The notes beneath the pieces are model-generated. The model did not search any database. It saw only the letters and a list, made by a program, of their open reading frames with translations, and was not told where the DNA came from. A program made the translations under genes and the position numbers. A DNA stretch of 64,000 bases, taken from positions 1,994,978 to 2,058,977 of the forward strand of contig NZ_CP029829.1 of NCBI RefSeq assembly GCF_003233655.1, in the 5' to 3' direction. The stretch's first letter is position 1. Each line of letters starts with the position of its first letter. Source of the DNA: Azospirillum ramasamyi (GTDB taxonomy: Bacteria; Pseudomonadota; Alphaproteobacteria; Azospirillales; Azospirillaceae). This document shows positions 38,227-46,824 of this stretch, piece after piece.

Positions 38227-39870
38227 ATGAAGCTCAATCCTTCCGCCACGCCGGTCCTTGTCCCTCATCCCGCAGCCGGCCCGGTGCTGCGGTCCGGCGT
38301 CACCTGCTGGCGGACGGAGCGGGCCGGGCGAGTGGCGGTTCTGGTCGACGGCGCCGATTATTTCGTCGCCGCCCGCGCCGCGATGGAAAAGGCACAGCAT
38401 TCGATCCTGCTGATCGGCTGGGACGTCGATCCGCGCATGCGGCTCGATCCCCACAGCCCGGAAACGCTCGGCCGCTTCCTGGCCCGGCTGGTGCGGTCGC
38501 GCCCCGGCCTGCATGTGCGGGCGCTGAAATGGGACATGCCCTTCCCCATCGCGCTCGATCACCCGCATGAGCCGCTGGAGCGCTTGGACCGCAACACCGG
38601 CCGCCGGCTGAACGCCCGGCTGGACGGGGAACTGCCGGTCGGCGCCGCCCAGCACCAGAAGATCCTGGTGATCGACGACGCGCTCGCCTTCTGCGGCGGC
38701 ATCGACTTCTCCTTCGACCGCTGGGACACGTCGGAGCATCGCGACGACGACCCGCGCCGCCTCGGCCCGGATGGCGAGCCCTACAGCCCCCGCCACGACG
38801 TGATGATGATGGTCGACGGCGACGCCGCCCGCGCGCTGGCGGATCTGGCGCGGGAGCGTTGGCGCTGCGCCACCGGCGAGGCGCTGGAACCCTGCCCGCC
38901 GCCAAGCCGGGCTCCCTCGGCCCATGATCCCTCGGCCCATGATCCCTCGGGCCACGACCCCTGGCCCGACTGCCCGCTGCGCGACTGCTCCCACCCGGTG
39001 CTGACCGATGCCGTGATCGGCGTGTCACGCACCGTGCCGGCGACCGAGGACAAACCGGCGATCCGCGAGAGCGAGGCGCTGACCTTCGCCGCCATCGCCG
39101 CGGCGGAGCGGACCATCTATCTGGAAAGCCAGTATTTCGCCTCCGCCCGCATCGCCAGCGCGCTGGCCCGCCGGCTGGCCGAGCCCGATGGGCCGGAGGT
39201 GGTGGTGGTGGTGTCGATGGAAAGCCCGAGCTGGTTCGACCGGATGGCGATGGACACCTCGCGGGCGGTCGCCCTGCGCTGCCTGCGCGAGGCCGACCGC
39301 TTCGGCCGCCTGCGCGCCATGACCCCGGTGACGGCACAGGGGGCGCCGGTGATCGTCCATTCCAAGGTGGTGGCGGTGGACGGCCGGCTGCTGCGCATCG
39401 GCTCATCCAACCTGAACAACCGCTCGATGGGCTACGATTCCGAATGCGACCTGACCATCGAGGCGCCGGAGGACGGTCCCGAGCGCGACCGGGCGGCCGA
39501 CGCCATCACCGGCGTGCGCAACCGTCTGTTGGCCGAGCATATGGGCATCGACCAGGAGCGGTTGGAGGCCGAATTGCGGGAGACGGGAAGCCTGGTCGCC
39601 GCCATCGACCGCCTGTGCCGGCACTCCGGCCGCCGTCTGGTGGACCTTCCCGCCACCGATCCCAGCCTGACCGATCAGGCCTTCGCCGCCCTGCGCATCG
39701 CCGATCCCGACGACCCGGACGAGGCCTGGGCCCCTTGGAAGCGCCTGCCCGCCCCGCCGCGCTCCGCCTTGCGCGTGGCCGCCGCGGCGCTGCTGACCGT
39801 GGGTCTGGCCGCCGGCGCCTGGGGGGTGGTGCGGGCGGCGCGGAAGGAGGAGCGCAGCCGGCAGGGATAG
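38227..39870 (+). CDS. Phospholipase D-like protein with two HKD motifs
   Basis: A 547-residue phosphatidyltransferase/phosphodiesterase-fold protein. The two catalytic motifs are QHQKILVIDD (HxKx4D, near residue 142) and VHSKVVAVDG (near 378), each followed by the conserved CGGIDF or GSSNLNNRSM. Between the halves a short tandem repeat (SAHDP, SAHDP, SGHDP near 235) is present. A single C-terminal membrane segment (about 520-540, LRVAAAALLTVGLAAGAWGVV) anchors it. Related proteins often carry a C-terminal DedA/VTT domain; here a separate DedA gene lies 1.6 kb away. It may act on phospholipids or as a cardiolipin synthase-like enzyme. The start at 38227 has only a distant ribosome site. Confidence 0.85.
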   Translation: MKLNPSATPVLVPHPAAGPVLRSGVTCWRTERAGRVAVLVDGADYFVAARAAMEKAQHSILLIGWDVDPRMRLDPHSPETLGRFLARLVRSRPGLHVRALKWDMPFPIALDHPHEPLERLDRNTGRRLNARLDGELPVGAAQHQKILVIDDALAFCGGIDFSFDRWDTSEHRDDDPRRLGPDGEPYSPRHDVMMMVDGDAARALADLARERWRCATGEALEPCPPPSRAPSAHDPSAHDPSGHDPWPDCPLRDCSHPVLTDAVIGVSRTVPATEDKPAIRESEALTFAAIAAAERTIYLESQYFASARIASALARRLAEPDGPEVVVVVSMESPSWFDRMAMDTSRAVALRCLREADRFGRLRAMTPVTAQGAPVIVHSKVVAVDGRLLRIGSSNLNNRSMGYDSECDLTIEAPEDGPERDRAADAITGVRNRLLAEHMGIDQERLEAELRETGSLVAAIDRLCRHSGRRLVDLPATDPSLTDQAFAALRIADPDDPDEAWAPWKRLPAPPRSALRVAAAALLTVGLAAGAWGVVRAARKEERSRQG

Positions 39871-39977
39871 CTGTCGGCAGGGCAACTTTCGTCGCCACGG
39901 TCGAAATCCCCCGTCCCGCTCGCGTGGGAAAGGGGATTTCTTATGCGAGGTTGTGGAGAGGGGGTCCGAGGCCCCCT

Positions 39978-40763
39978 TCAGCGTACCTGCGCCACCGTGC
40001 CGTCGTCGGAGATGATGATCTCGACGCGGCGGTTCTGCTGGCGGCCGGCATCGTTGCTGTTGGAGGCGACGGGCTGCGCCTCGCCCATGCCCTGGGTGAC
40101 GATGCGCGACGGCGAGACGCCGCGCGCCGACAGCGCGTCGCGGACGGCCTGGGCGCGGGCTTCCGACAGGCGCAGGTTGGTGGCGTCGCTGCCGGTGTTG
40201 TCGGTGTGGCCCTCGATCCGCACGGTGCGGGCCGGATGCGCCTGCAGGAACTGGGCGAGCCGGTCCATGCGCTCATAGGCGCCGGGGGTCAGGTCGGCCC
40301 GGCCGGTGGAGAAGAGGATGTCGCCCAGGGTCATCACGAGGCCGCGCTCGGTGCGCTGGGCCTGGAGGTCGCGCAGCTGCTGCTCCAGCTCGGTGTTGCG
40401 GGCCTGGAGGCGGTAGGTGTCGGCGTTGGCGACCACGGTCTGCGCGCCCTTCACCCCGGCGGTTTCCTGTGCGATCTGCACGCGGCGGCTGGCGATGTAG
40501 GCCTGGTGATCGACCTCGGAGGCGTCGGCGCCCCGGTCTCGCAGCGCTTCGGCCTGGCGCAGGGCCTGCTCGGCGTCGCGCAGCTGCAGCGGGGCATTGC
40601 CGGCGATCTGCGGGTTGGCGGCGGCGAGGCTGTAGTCCTGGCGCGCCTGGATCAGGGCGGCGCTGTCGGTGGGCTGGGTGGCGCAGCCGGCAAGGCCGAG
40701 CCCGAGGCCGGCCAGCACCAGCAAAGTGCGGGGGGCCATGCTGCGAGGAACGGGCGCGCTCAT
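39978..40763 (-). CDS. OmpA-family lipoprotein
   Basis: A 261-residue lipoprotein: the signal ends at the lipobox LAGC (Cys near residue 27). A helical Ala/Gln/Arg-rich segment (about 40-140, including DUF4398-like QLRDAEQALRQAEALRDRG) precedes an OmpA peptidoglycan-binding domain (about 145-250). The latter shows LGDILFSTGRADLTPGAYERM, RIEGHTDNTGSDATNLRLSEARAQAV and QNRRVEIII. Its start overlaps the stop of the upstream DUF4398 gene by 4 bp. The two probably form an envelope-spanning pair tied to peptidoglycan. Confidence 0.9.
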   Translation of the reverse strand: MSAPVPRSMAPRTLLVLAGLGLGLAGCATQPTDSAALIQARQDYSLAAANPQIAGNAPLQLRDAEQALRQAEALRDRGADASEVDHQAYIASRRVQIAQETAGVKGAQTVVANADTYRLQARNTELEQQLRDLQAQRTERGLVMTLGDILFSTGRADLTPGAYERMDRLAQFLQAHPARTVRIEGHTDNTGSDATNLRLSEARAQAVRDALSARGVSPSRIVTQGMGEAQPVASNSNDAGRQQNRRVEIIISDDGTVAQVR

Positions 40764-41341
40764 TGCCGCACCTCCGGATAGCTGTAGCCCCAGCTGTTGC
40801 CGGTGCTTGTGCCGAGCGACCCGGCGGGGACCGGCGGGACGGCGGACGGTGCGGGATGGCTGGAGCCGCTCATGCTGGAGCCGCCCGTGGTGGAGTTGGG
40901 CGCGGGCAGCGTGCCGAGCGTCGAGCCGCTGTAGGCCGGCGCGCCGTTCGGCGCGGCATTGGGCGCCATCGCCGATTGCGGCCGGTTCGGGGTGACGGAC
41001 TCGCGGACGGCCGCGGCGGCCTGCTGGGTCACGGCGCGCTGCGAGGTGACCGTGGCCAGCTCGGCATCGACGCGGGCCTCCTCGGCAAGGCGGCGGGCGC
41101 GGGTGCGTTCGTCGGCGCGCATCGCCTTGTCGGCGGCGGCCAGCTTGTCGCGGGCGCTCTGCAGGGCGACCGGGGCATACTGCAGGGCGTTGGCGCGCTC
41201 CGCCTCCTGCACCGCCTGGGAGGCGGCGCCGAGCTGTGCGGTGGGCGGCGGCACGTCGGAGGCGCAGGCGGCCATGCCGAGCGCCGCCGACAGGACGGCG
41301 GCGGCACGCCACCGGTTCGTCGTTGCGAAATTGCGGGTCAT
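40760..41341 (-). CDS. DUF4398-type lipoprotein
   Basis: A 193-residue lipoprotein with the lipobox MAAC (near residue 26). Residues about 40-110 form an Ala-rich helical DUF4398 region (SQAVQEAERANALQYAPVALQSARDKLAAADKAM). The remainder is Pro/Ser/Gly-rich and unstructured. The start ATG at 41341 gives the lipobox the right distance. It is translationally coupled to the OmpA lipoprotein, a combination found in other proteobacteria. The role is unknown, presumably envelope structure. Confidence 0.82.
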   Translation of the reverse strand: MTRNFATTNRWRAAAVLSAALGMAACASDVPPPTAQLGAASQAVQEAERANALQYAPVALQSARDKLAAADKAMRADERTRARRLAEEARVDAELATVTSQRAVTQQAAAAVRESVTPNRPQSAMAPNAAPNGAPAYSGSTLGTLPAPNSTTGGSSMSGSSHPAPSAVPPVPAGSLGTSTGNSWGYSYPEVRQ

Positions 41342-41490
41342 CGCAGTGGATCCTTTCGGAAACGGCTCATGCCGAACATCCTGGCCGACGCTCCTGGCCG
41401 CAAGGCCATGTCCGTTCGGGTTGTTCGCGCCTCCAACGCGCAAGCCTGCCAGAAGGTTCCACGGTGGTTCGACTACCGTCACCCGGAAGA

Positions 41491-42129
41491 TCAACCTTCG
41501 CTGCGCGATGCCCCGCCCCGTACCGCACGGCGGCTGTCGCGGCGGTGGCGGAACAGCCGCAGCGCATAGGCGCCGATCAGGACGATGAACAGCAGCAGCG
41601 TCCCCGGCACCATCAGGTCGGCGATCCAGGGGAAGCCCACCCGCACCAGATAGCCGGTGCAGGCCAGCACCAGCGACCAGAGCGTCGCTCCCGCCGCGGC
41701 ATAGAGCAGGAACACCCCCATCGGCAGTCCGCAGGCTCCGGCGGGGACGGAAATCAGGGTGCGCAGGCCCGGCAGCGGCTGGCACAGCAGGACGGCGAGG
41801 CCGCCGTGCCGGGCGAACCATCCGGTGGCGCGGTGGACCTGCTCCGGCTTCACGGTCAGCCAATGGCCGTGACGGCCGAGGAAGACCTCGAACCGCTCGC
41901 GCCCCATCCAATGGGCCGGCGCATACCAGACCAGTTCCCCCACCGCGGAGCCGAGCCCGGCGGCCAGCGCCACCAGCAGCAGGTTGAACTCCCCCGTCGC
42001 CGCCCCCATGCCGGCCAGCGGGATCACCGTCTCCGCCGGGATCGGCGGAAGCGCACGGGCCAGGATCAGCATCAGGAAAATGCCGAGATAGCCGAACTGC
42101 TGTACGATCTGGATGATCCACTCGGTCAT
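41491..42129 (-). CDS. DedA-family membrane protein
   Basis: A 212-residue DedA/VTT protein. The conserved LGIFLMLILARALPPIPAETVIPLAGMGA opens it (read in two parts), with the family's acidic and proline residues. GLGSAVGELVWYAPAHWMGRERFE and the re-entrant arginine segment LPGLRTLISVPAGACG follow. Four or five membrane helices are predicted. DedA proteins flip polyprenyl phosphate or phospholipids and support membrane homeostasis. The ATG at 42129 is chosen because the sequence before it is polar and lacks similarity. It diverges from NnrU. Confidence 0.9.
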   Translation of the reverse strand: MTEWIIQIVQQFGYLGIFLMLILARALPPIPAETVIPLAGMGAATGEFNLLLVALAAGLGSAVGELVWYAPAHWMGRERFEVFLGRHGHWLTVKPEQVHRATGWFARHGGLAVLLCQPLPGLRTLISVPAGACGLPMGVFLLYAAAGATLWSLVLACTGYLVRVGFPWIADLMVPGTLLLFIVLIGAYALRLFRHRRDSRRAVRGGASRSEG

Positions 42130-42298
42130 GTGCCTGATCGGGTCGGTGGTGGACTTCGCGGTTTCGATATCTTGAACCGCGCGGCCGGTGCGGGCGTTCC
42201 CGACCCGGTCCTCTCCTCGTCGGAGTCTCCCTTGACCGGGGGTTCTTTTGACCGGAGTCAAGGCGCGGACCGTTCGTCTACGGTTGGGTGTCTCCATC

Positions 42299-42970
42299 AT
42301 GACCGCATCCCTCGCCCTCGCCGCCGCACTGCTGTTCCTCAGCCATGCCCTGCCCTCCTGGCCGGGGGTCCGGCCCGCCCTGATCGCCCGGTTCGGCCGC
42401 GGCGGCTTCGTGACCCTCCATTCCGCCGGTTCACTGCTGACGCTGGCCCTGTTCGTGCTGGCCTACCGGGCGGCAGACGGCGGGGAGGTGGTGTTCACGC
42501 CCTTCGGCTGGGCGGCGGCGCTGGTGGCGGTGGTGATGCCGGTGGTCTTCCTGCTGCTGGTCGCCCGCGTCACCATGCGCTTCGGCAGCCAGAGCGCGCC
42601 CAACCCGCCGCACGGCATCTACCGCCTCACCCGCGCGCCGGGCAGCCTGGCGCTGCTGCTGTGGGCGCTGGCGCATCTGAACGCCACCGGCGACGGGCGC
42701 CGCGTGCTGCTGTTCGGCACCATGGCGGCCATCGCGCTGTTCGCGCTGGTCAAGAACGAGATCGTCCTGGGCCGCAGCCCGGCCGGCCGCGCCTTCCGGG
42801 CGGAGACCTCGCTTCTGCCGCTGGCCGGACCGCAAGGGGTGCGCGGCGCGCTGACGGGACTGGCGGAGATGGGGCCGGCGCGATTGGCCGGAGGGCTGGC
42901 CGCTTATGGGGGCATGCTGTTGCTTCATGCCTGGCTCTTCGGTGTGGATCCCCTCTACTGGATAGGTTGA
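42299..42970 (+). CDS. NnrU-family membrane protein
   Basis: A 223-residue integral membrane protein of the NnrU family. It shows LFLSHALPSWPGVRPALIARFG at the N-terminus, LHSAGSLLTLALFVLAYRAAD, and PHGIYRLTRAPGSLALLLWALAHL, with five to six membrane helices. In some denitrifiers nnrU is linked to nitric oxide or nitrite reductase genes, but here no denitrification gene is adjacent. The ATG at 42299 is preferred over an earlier one at 42248 as it directly precedes the first helix. Confidence 0.88.
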   Translation: MTASLALAAALLFLSHALPSWPGVRPALIARFGRGGFVTLHSAGSLLTLALFVLAYRAADGGEVVFTPFGWAAALVAVVMPVVFLLLVARVTMRFGSQSAPNPPHGIYRLTRAPGSLALLLWALAHLNATGDGRRVLLFGTMAAIALFALVKNEIVLGRSPAGRAFRAETSLLPLAGPQGVRGALTGLAEMGPARLAGGLAAYGGMLLLHAWLFGVDPLYWIG

Positions 42971-43049
42971 GCGCGACGGTGGACCGGCGCATCTGTTGAA
43001 GCGGGACCGGAGTACCGCGCCTCACCGCCACTGTGCCAGGAAGCCCCGC

Positions 43050-43484
43050 ATGAAAATCCGCGAGATCATGACCCGCGACGTGCAGACGGTCCGGCCCGAC
43101 GACAGCATCCGCCGGGCCGCGCAATTGATGGACCAGTTGAACGTCGGCATCCTGCCCGTCTGCGAAGGGCGGGATCTGGTCGGCGTGGTGACCGACCGCG
43201 ACATCACCATCCGCGCCATCTCGGCCGGAAAGCAACCCGACCGCTGCAAGGTGGCGGAGGTGATGACCTCGAATCCCCGCTATTGCTACGAGGACGACCC
43301 GGTCGGCAGCGTCACCGAACTGATGGCCGGCCAGCAGATCCGCCGCGTGCCGGTGGTCGACCGCAACGACCGGCTGACGGGCATCGTGTCGCTGGGCGAT
43401 CTTGCCACCGAAGCCAAGAACGACCGCGCCGTGCAGGGCGCGCTGGAGCGGATCTCCTCCCCCTCCCAGCCGGACCGGGGCTGA
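43050..43484 (+). CDS. Two-CBS-domain protein
   Basis: A 144-residue soluble protein made of two CBS domains, KIREIMTRDVQTVRPDDSIRRAAQLM ... GVVTDRDITIRAI (residues 1-62) and KVAEVMTSNPRYCYEDDPVGSVTELM ... GIVSLGDLATEA (70-130). CBS pairs bind adenine nucleotides and signal energy state. An AGGA ribosome site lies 9 bases before the ATG at 43050. A DUF2934 gene follows 35 bp downstream; both look like small stress-associated proteins. Confidence 0.92.
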   Translation: MKIREIMTRDVQTVRPDDSIRRAAQLMDQLNVGILPVCEGRDLVGVVTDRDITIRAISAGKQPDRCKVAEVMTSNPRYCYEDDPVGSVTELMAGQQIRRVPVVDRNDRLTGIVSLGDLATEAKNDRAVQGALERISSPSQPDRG

Positions 43485-43519
43485 CCGGCCCGCAACCCTT
43501 CGGATTGGAAGCGAGCATC

Positions 43520-43786
43520 ATGGAACACACACTGGGCCCGGACGACCCGCGGATCCGCGAACGCGCCTATCGGCTTTGGGAGCAGGAAGGGCGGCCCGAA
43601 CACCGCCATCTCGACCATTGGGCGCAGGCCGCCCGCGAGATCGAGGAGGAAGACCGCCGCAACTCGGGCGGTCCCCGTGTCAACGGCCCGGACGCCGGGC
43701 TCGCCACCCCCGACGACCCCGCCGCCCGCAACCAGCGGGAAGCGGCGGAGCATCTGGGGCAATCCACGCTGCCGTCCGACAAATAG
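43520..43786 (+). CDS. DUF2934 protein
   Basis: An 88-residue protein with an N-terminal DUF2934 domain (IRERAYRLWEQEGRPEHRHLDHWAQAAREIEEED) and a disordered polar tail. DUF2934 proteins are common in alphaproteobacteria and usually lie near stress or cold-shock genes. Their function is unknown. It follows the CBS gene on the same strand and converges on the cold-shock gene. Confidence 0.88.
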   Translation: MEHTLGPDDPRIRERAYRLWEQEGRPEHRHLDHWAQAAREIEEEDRRNSGGPRVNGPDAGLATPDDPAARNQREAAEHLGQSTLPSDK

Positions 43787-43804
43787 GCCGGGCGGCGGAA
43801 GCGG

Positions 43805-44671
43805 TCACTCGACTTTGAGGCTGACCGCCTCCATGCCCTTTTCGGTCTGGCGGACGGTCATGCGCACGCGCTGTCCGTCATCCAGGCCGCGCAGGCCGGC
43901 GCTCTCCAGCGCGCGGGCCGGGATGAACACGTCGCGCCCGCCGCCGTCGGGCTGCGCGAAGCCATAACCCTTGCCGCCGTTGAACCACTTCACGGTGGCG
44001 CCCATCTCGCTGGTCGGGCCGCTGTCCTGCTGCGGGCGACGCGGACCGCGATCCTGGAAACCACCATGGTCCTGGCCACGGTCCTGGCCCCGGTCCTGGA
44101 AACCACGGTCCTGGCCACGATCTTGGAAGCCACGGCCCGGCCCACGGTCCTGGAAGCCGCGGCCCTGCCCACGGTCTTGGAAACCGCCGCGGTCGCCGCC
44201 CCGATCCCCGAAGTTGCGGTCGCCGAAGTTGCGGTCACGCGGACCGCCGGCATCGCGGCGCGCGCCGAACCCGCGGTCCCCACCCCGGTCACCGAAGCCA
44301 CGGTCGCCAAAACCGCGGTCACCGCCCCGATCGCCGCCCCGATCCCCGAAGCTGCGCTCGCCGAAGCCACGGTCGCGGCCCTGCGGACGGGCCGGGGCGG
44401 CGGTGGAGAGATCGACGGAATGCAGGACGCTGACCTGCTGGCCCTTGCGGTCCTCGACGATGTCGACGACGACGGTGGCGCCGTCCGGCAGGGTGGTGTG
44501 GCCGGCGGGCACGACGAGCGAGGCCGGCAACAGGGCATCCTTGCCGCTGTCCCCGACCTTGACGAAGCCGTAGCCGCGTTCGGGGTTGAACCATTTCACG
44601 ATGGCCGTCACCTGGGTGGCGACGACGTTGGGCTGACGATAGACGTGGCTGCGGGGCGGCTGATTGTACAT
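43805..44671 (-). CDS. Two-domain cold-shock protein with long Arg/Gly/Asp repeat linker
   Basis: A 288-residue nucleic-acid-binding protein. CSD1 spans about residues 18-85 (TAIVKWFNPERGYGFVK, KDALLPASLV). CSD2 spans about 222-288 (GATVKWFNGGKGYGFAQ, RDVFIPARAL). Both keep the aromatic RNP1 core (RGYGFV, KGYGFA), while RNP2 is changed from the usual VFVHF. Between them lie about 125 residues of repeats such as FGDRGGDRG and FQDRGQDRG, a disordered RGG-like linker that could drive RNA binding and condensation. The start ATG at 44671 is chosen because CSD1 begins soon after it. The linker's DNA is repetitive, but the frame is open throughout. Confidence 0.9.
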   Translation of the reverse strand: MYNQPPRSHVYRQPNVVATQVTAIVKWFNPERGYGFVKVGDSGKDALLPASLVVPAGHTTLPDGATVVVDIVEDRKGQQVSVLHSVDLSTAAPARPQGRDRGFGERSFGDRGGDRGGDRGFGDRGFGDRGGDRGFGARRDAGGPRDRNFGDRNFGDRGGDRGGFQDRGQGRGFQDRGPGRGFQDRGQDRGFQDRGQDRGQDHGGFQDRGPRRPQQDSGPTSEMGATVKWFNGGKGYGFAQPDGGGRDVFIPARALESAGLRGLDDGQRVRMTVRQTEKGMEAVSLKVE

Positions 44672-44830
44672 GGGAAACCCGAACTCCGGCAAACAGAAGC
44701 GGCGCCCGGAACGGTCCCGACATGGACCGGCGAACGCCAACCCCTGACTCATCGCCCGTCCCGGCGGCTTTGGCAAGTCGGGACCGCTCCGCATACACCG
44801 GACAGGCAGTAAAATATCACACCCGGGGCC

Positions 44831-45028
44831 TCAGCCCATCAGGCGGTCCATCAAACGGTCGGGCACCGGCGGCGGTTCCCGCGGCGGAACCGGGATGGGG
44901 GACGGCGGCTCCCCCACCGGCGGGCGGGACGGATCGCCCGGCACCGGCAACGGTTCGTCGGGGCCGACCGGGGGAATGGACGGCTCGCGCGGCGGAGACG
45001 GCGGAAAAGGACCAAGGCTGAAATTCAT
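44831..45028 (-). CDS. Small proline-rich protein
   Basis: A 65-residue protein in which about one third of residues are proline (FPPSPPREPSIPPVGPDEP is typical). It has no signal peptide or membrane segment. A GGAGGA ribosome site sits 8 bases upstream of the ATG, the main evidence that it is translated. The function is unknown. It lies between the cold-shock gene and an exported hypothetical protein on the same strand. Confidence 0.55.
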   Translation of the reverse strand: MNFSLGPFPPSPPREPSIPPVGPDEPLPVPGDPSRPPVGEPPSPIPVPPREPPPVPDRLMDRLMG

Positions 45029-45110
45029 GCTCGGCGTCCTCCAACGGTGGAAGGGGCGGCGGTGGAAGGGGCGGCGAAAGCGCGGCAGTGATTGGAACGG
45101 GCGCGGCCGG

Positions 45111-45698
45111 TCAGCCGCCCTGGCCGTCGGGCGTGGTCTGCGACAGGCGGCGGGCGTCGTTCAGGCTTTCCATGCAGCGGGCCTCGTCGCCCTCGCGGGC
45201 GGCGCTGCGGGCCGCCGTGACCAGGGATTCCATCTGGGCGTTGCGCGCCGCCTGCCCCATCAGCCCGTTGGCCCCGCCGGAACCGCCGGGTCCGCTGTCC
45301 GGCGTGGCGCGGGAGTTGGCCTGCGGAGCGACGGAAGGAGCGGTCGGCATGTTGCTGCCGATCGCCGGAGGTTCGATCACCGCCTGGTCGCCGACGGCGG
45401 GCGGCGCCACCATGCCGCCGGACTGGGCCAACCCCCCGCTGCCGATGCCCGACCCGGAACCGGAGCCCTGCTCGTCGCGCGGGGTCGAGCCGGACAGGCC
45501 GGGCGCAGCGCTGTCGGGGACGGCGACCGGCGGCGGTTCGGTCGACAGGCCGTGGTTGGCCGCGAACTGCTCCACCATCGCGGCGCATCCGGTTTGCGCC
45601 CCGCTCTGTGCGGCTGCCGGCTGGACGGCCAGAAGCCCGGCCGCCACCGCGAGCGCCAGCGGGACGGCGGGGCCGGACCTCGTGAAATCTGTCCGCAT
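45111..45698 (-). CDS. Exported low-complexity protein, unknown function
   Basis: A 195-residue protein with a signal peptide (residues about 5-31, LALAVAAGLLAVQPAAAQ). Cysteines near 38 and 178 flank a Gly/Ser/Pro/Ala-rich middle. The C-terminal 45 residues (MESLVTAARSAAREGDEARCMESLNDARRL) look helical and regular. The start at 45698 is preferred over an ATG at 45707 since GAGGAGG abuts the latter but is 9 bases from the former. The function is unknown; it may be a periplasmic helper. Confidence 0.7.
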   Translation of the reverse strand: MRTDFTRSGPAVPLALAVAAGLLAVQPAAAQSGAQTGCAAMVEQFAANHGLSTEPPPVAVPDSAAPGLSGSTPRDEQGSGSGSGIGSGGLAQSGGMVAPPAVGDQAVIEPPAIGSNMPTAPSVAPQANSRATPDSGPGGSGGANGLMGQAARNAQMESLVTAARSAAREGDEARCMESLNDARRLSQTTPDGQGG

Positions 45699-45889
45699 CG
45701 GTCGCATCCTCCTCGATTGGCTGTGCCACGAACGGGTATGTCGACGGACTCAACGGCAACCGGCGGGGGTGGGTTCCGATGGCCGGGCGGAAGATCGGCC
45801 CGGCCATGCAGCTTGCTCATTTCGCGGGCAGTCTCCTGCTGCTGTAGAGTGCCGGCCCACGACCTCAACCACGGGTTCACAGTTCCATC

Positions 45890-46804
45890 ATGATCGCCAA
45901 TATGGCTGCGCTCGGCGCGGCGTTGTGCTGGGCCGCGGGCGGCCTGATCGCCATCGGGCCGGTGCGGGTGCTCGGCTCCATCGCGTTCAACCGGGTGCGC
46001 CTGACCATCGTCGCCGCGGTCCTGCTCGTCGCCACCACGCTGCTGGGCGGCTGGGAAACACTGGACACCGGAGCCGTCCTGACGCTGGCCCTGTCGGGGG
46101 CCGCCGGCATCGTGATGGGCGACATGGCGCTGTTCTGGTCGCTCAGCCGGCTGGGGCCGCGGCGCAACGTGGTGATCTACGCCGCCAACGCGCCGCTGAC
46201 GGCCCTGCTCGGCTACACCCTGCTGGGCGAGGCGCTGGGGCCGTGGACGACGCTGGGAATCGTTCTGGTGACGCTGGGGGTGATGATGGCGGTGGCCTTG
46301 CGGTCCGGCTCCACCCACAATTGGGAAGCGGTGCAGGGCAGCCTGCTGGCCGGCGTCGGCGTCTGCCTGGTGGCGGCGGTGGCGCAGGCGGTGGGATCGG
46401 TGATCGCCAAGCCGGTGATGGCGGCCGGCGCCGATCCGGTCGCGTCGGCCACCGTGCGGGTGACGACGGCGGCGCTGATGTTCACCGCCATCGGCGCCCT
46501 GTCGGCGATGCGGGGCGGCGATGCGGCGGCGGCCGGCGGCGGCCTGTTCCTGCCGCGCGGGCTGACGCCGAAGCTTGCCCTGCAGATCGCCGGCAACGGG
46601 CTGCTGGGCGTCGGTGTGGGGATGACGCTGCTGCTGGTCGGGCTGGCACATGGCAATGCCGGGGTGGTCGCCACCCTGTCGGCCCTGAGCCCGGTGCTGA
46701 TCCTGCCGATGATGTGGCTGCTGACCGGCCAGCGTCCGTCTCTGGGCGCCTGGGCCGGCGCCGCGGTCGCCGTGGCCGGCGTCGCCCTGATCGTCAACCG
46801 CTGA
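45890..46804 (+). CDS. EamA/DMT-family transporter
   Basis: A 304-residue protein with ten predicted membrane helices in two EamA repeats. The first shows NMAALGAALCWAAGGLIAIGP and LSRLGPRRNVVIYAANAPLTALLGYTLLGEAL. The second shows GLAHGNAGVVATLSALSPVLILPMMWLLTGQ and the final VAVAGVALIVNR. Such proteins export metabolites, amino acids or nucleotide sugars; the substrate is unknown. The start is ATG at 45890 or the Met five codons on. Confidence 0.9.
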   Translation: MIANMAALGAALCWAAGGLIAIGPVRVLGSIAFNRVRLTIVAAVLLVATTLLGGWETLDTGAVLTLALSGAAGIVMGDMALFWSLSRLGPRRNVVIYAANAPLTALLGYTLLGEALGPWTTLGIVLVTLGVMMAVALRSGSTHNWEAVQGSLLAGVGVCLVAAVAQAVGSVIAKPVMAAGADPVASATVRVTTAALMFTAIGALSAMRGGDAAAAGGGLFLPRGLTPKLALQIAGNGLLGVGVGMTLLLVGLAHGNAGVVATLSALSPVLILPMMWLLTGQRPSLGAWAGAAVAVAGVALIVNR

Positions 46805-46824
46805 CCGTTGGTTTATGCCCGCCC

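Noticed and set aside
44040-44400. Direct repeats resembling a CRISPR array
   Set aside because: The repeats are in-frame codons for Arg/Gly/Asp units of the cold-shock protein linker, with no unique spacers of constant length and no cas genes.
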